Positions 62,164 through 64,000 of a DNA stretch of 64,000 bases are shown here, piece after piece. This DNA comes from Castanea sativa. Its lineage: Eukaryota; Streptophyta; Magnoliopsida; Fagales; Fagaceae. The notes beneath the pieces are model-generated. The model ran no database searches, had not been told where the DNA came from, and saw nothing but the letters and a program-made list of their open reading frames with translations. How positions within the stretch are numbered: the first letter of the stretch is position 1; each line of letters begins with the position of its first letter. A program made the position numbers and the translations under genes. The stretch covers positions 24,243,614-24,307,613 of the forward strand of contig NC_134015.1 in the NCBI RefSeq assembly GCF_040712315.1, written 5' to 3'.

Positions 62164-63450
62164 CTATACTAGGTCACCCTCCTTGAAAATCACTTGCCTT
62201 TTCTTCTTATCAGCTTGTAATTTGTACTTAGCATTGTTGGCCTTCATTTTCTTCTTAATATACCTATCAAAAAAAAAATTCTTCTTAATATTTGCATTAA
62301 GTTGTTGTATAAATTTAGCTAATTTTGTGGCTTTCAAATGCTCCTTGGGTAATGGTTGGCAAGTCAAGAACATTAGCTAGTTGCATTCCATAAACAATCT
62401 CAAAGGGAGTGTGTTGAGTTGTTCTATTGGTAGATGAGTTGTAGGCAAACTCTGCTATAGGTAAAACTTTCTCCCATTCCTTAGGTTTGTCCCTTACAAA
62501 GCACCTTAGGAGGTTACCTAAGCTCCTATTGATCACCTTAGTCTGTCCATCCATTTGAGGATGGAAACTGGTGCTATACTGCAAGTTAGCACCAATTTTC
62601 CTCCTCAAAGTCCTCCAAAAAAAGCAAGGAACTTGGCATCCCTATCAGACACAATTCTGGTTGGAACTCCATGCAACTTATACATCTACCTGAAAATAAA
62701 CCAGCAATATTGGAGGCATCATTAGTCTTCTTGCAAGTCATAAAATGGGTCATCTTGGAGAATCTGCTCACTACCACTAGGGGGTGATCCAAGAACAAAG
62801 TTCATGCTAATGCTAGTCCAAGGCTTGTTGGGCATTGGAAGGGGCAGATACAATCAAGCATTGGTGGCTTTTCCTTTGCTTTGCTGACATATCACATATC
62901 TTTGAACTAGTCTTCCCACATCCTTAAGCATGCCTGGCCAATAGAATTGTTGTTGTAGGAGCTGTAGGGTCTTCTCTCTCTGAAAATGACCTTGGTTATG
63001 CACTTCAAGAAGAATAATGTGCCTAAGAGAACATTTTGGAATACAAAGGAGCAAGCCTTTGCAAAAATTGCTGTCTTGCAGGTTGAATCCAAGACAGGGC
63101 AGCTCTGTTGCCTTGTAAATTATGCATAATCTGAAACAGCTTGAAATCTTCCTTATAAATCTCCTAAATGCCTCAAAGCCCTCAAATATGTTGTGCATCT
63201 TAACTAGTATGGAAGACCTCCTGCTAAGACCGTTTGCAACTCTATGAAGGACTCCAGCTTTGTGCCTTAAGTTAAAGTTGAACTGTTGTAGGTAAGTAGC
63301 GCATTTGGCATGCCGTTTGTTAAAGGTTGCTTTGTTGTTGAGGTGTTTAAGAGCATCATGGTTAGTATAGAGTGTAAATTCCTTGTAACCCAAAAAATAC
63401 TCCCGATGACTTATTTCTTGTACTATGGCATTGAATTCCGCATCTTAGGA
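62164..63450 (-). pseudogene. gypsy pol remnant: RNase H and integrase
   Basis: Read on the minus strand, it begins in RNase H (DAEFNAIVQ, then LGYKEFTLYTNHDALKHLN and LRHKAGVLHRVANGLSRR). The H2C2 zinc-binding region of integrase follows (HNQGHFQREKTLQLLQQQF, then CQQSKGKAT). The integrase core comes next. Its first catalytic Asp is lost (VVVSRFSKM), while VSDRDAKF is readable only after a frame change near 62625. Further on are FHPQMDGQTKVINRSLGNLL and KEWEKVLPIAEFAYN. The frame ends in a Lys-rich C-terminal stretch at 62164. Frameshifts and the lost Asp make it inactive. Confidence 0.85.
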
Positions 63451-64000
63451 AGTGTTGTTAAAAGTGCTAAGCGAACTTAAGCACAAAGATCTCCTGGAGC
63501 CTAAGCGCAAGCGCATGCTTGATCGATGTGAAGCGCACATTTAAAAAAAAATTAATAAATTAAAAAAAAACTATTAATGGTCAATACAACAATTAAGTGA
63601 TCAATTAATCATATAAATTAAAATAAATTTTTTCATATAATTTATATAATTCTCTTGTACTTTACAAAATATGTGCAACCATGATATTTGATGGTCATGA
63701 TTACAAAACATGGTTGAATCAAAATAGAAGTATAGAAAACGACAAAGGCTAAAAAGTACTAGAATGTTAAATAATGCTATCTTTGCCTAACAAAATATAT
63801 TTGCCTAACAAAAACAATGCAAATATGCAATAAAATCCTAATCTACATAATCATCATCCTCATTAAGTAAGGGACCATCATCATTGTCATCACAAGATTT
63901 GTAGCCCTCATCATTTTCCTCATCATCTTCATCTCCATCATAAGGAGCATGTTGTGAACTAGAACCTGAACCTGTTGCTTGCCCTAGGGCCCCATTCTTG
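63450..64000 (-). mobile_element. hAT-like DNA transposon end, nested in the gypsy RNase H (runs off the window)
   Basis: Gypsy RNase H sequence stops near 63450 and is replaced by GTGTTGTTAAAAGTGCTAAGCG, which resembles a hAT terminal region. From 64000 to about 63840 the minus strand encodes an open 53-residue acidic tail (with GDEDDEENDEGYK and NEDDDYVD, then a stop). Such tails end BED/hAT-type transposase-like proteins in plants. The exact border and the rest of the element are not visible, so the class is tentative. Confidence 0.5.

Larger units (their letters stand above)
61515..63450 (-). mobile_element. Ty3/gypsy retrotransposon inserted antisense in RDR1-B intron 3 (3' part)
   Basis: Intron similarity to RDR1-A ends at 61511-61514. 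The element's 3' LTR then reads inward, followed by a polypurine tract (minus strand AAAGGGGGACAG at about 61931-61942), integrase, and RNase H up to about 63450. There a second transposon begins. The other LTR and the target duplication are outside the window. Confidence 0.85.

Overview
This is nuclear DNA from a dicot plant, very probably a woody species. Genes have introns with GT-AG borders, intergenic DNA is AT-rich, and about half of the window is recognisable transposon debris. Several repeats (the gypsy-type ORF at 15.4-17.35 kb, the tRNA-derived SINE at 40.6 kb, the LTR families) look like those I associate with Fagaceae (oak, chestnut). That placement is inference from memory, not a search result.

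The host gene content is two tandem gene pairs, all four genes on the + strand. The outer pair is RDR1, the RNA-dependent RNA polymerase of antiviral RNA silencing. RDR1-A (1159-9152) is complete in four coding exons (1131 aa). RDR1-B (56679 onward) has exons 1-3 intact, and its last exon must lie beyond the window. The inner pair is NUDX1-like Nudix hydrolases, each with two exons: NUDX1-A (25564-26971, 145 aa) and NUDX1-B (40954-43895, 144 aa). A lone exon of an organellar peptide-chain release factor 1 gene lies at 9871-9924 on the minus strand.

Region by region: 1-9.2 kb is RDR1-A, with a long-inverted-repeat Mutator-like element in intron 1. 9.2-18.6 kb holds the RF1 exon, a MITE and a gypsy-type ORF split by an endogenous caulimovirid (pararetrovirus) copy. 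That copy is circularly permuted, ends in a 118-bp direct repeat and has lost its reverse transcriptase. 18.6-25.3 kb is AT-rich, with LTR-like DNA, tandem repeats and a TIR element. 25.5-27 kb is NUDX1-A. 27.4-32.7 kb is a decayed gypsy element with a 1.4-kb LTR-type insertion. 34.06-35.42 kb is a Pack-MULE carrying a U-box ligase gene fragment. 35.6-38.2 kb is a second gypsy-type element. 40.6-43.9 kb is NUDX1-B with SINEs. 44.9-54 kb holds a solo LTR, MITEs, a hAT element and a five-unit tandem array. 54.4-60.8 kb is the RDR1-B leader and exons 1-3. 61.5-64 kb is an antisense gypsy element in RDR1-B intron 3, itself interrupted by a hAT-like element.

RDR1 makes double-stranded RNA from viral and aberrant transcripts. 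It is notable that this locus contains an endogenous pararetrovirus, a hairpin-forming element inside an RDR1 intron, and a captured ubiquitin-ligase fragment. Whether these are functionally linked cannot be told from sequence. NUDX1 enzymes hydrolyse nucleoside diphosphate derivatives, and in some plants prenyl diphosphates; no pathway link to RDR1 is implied.
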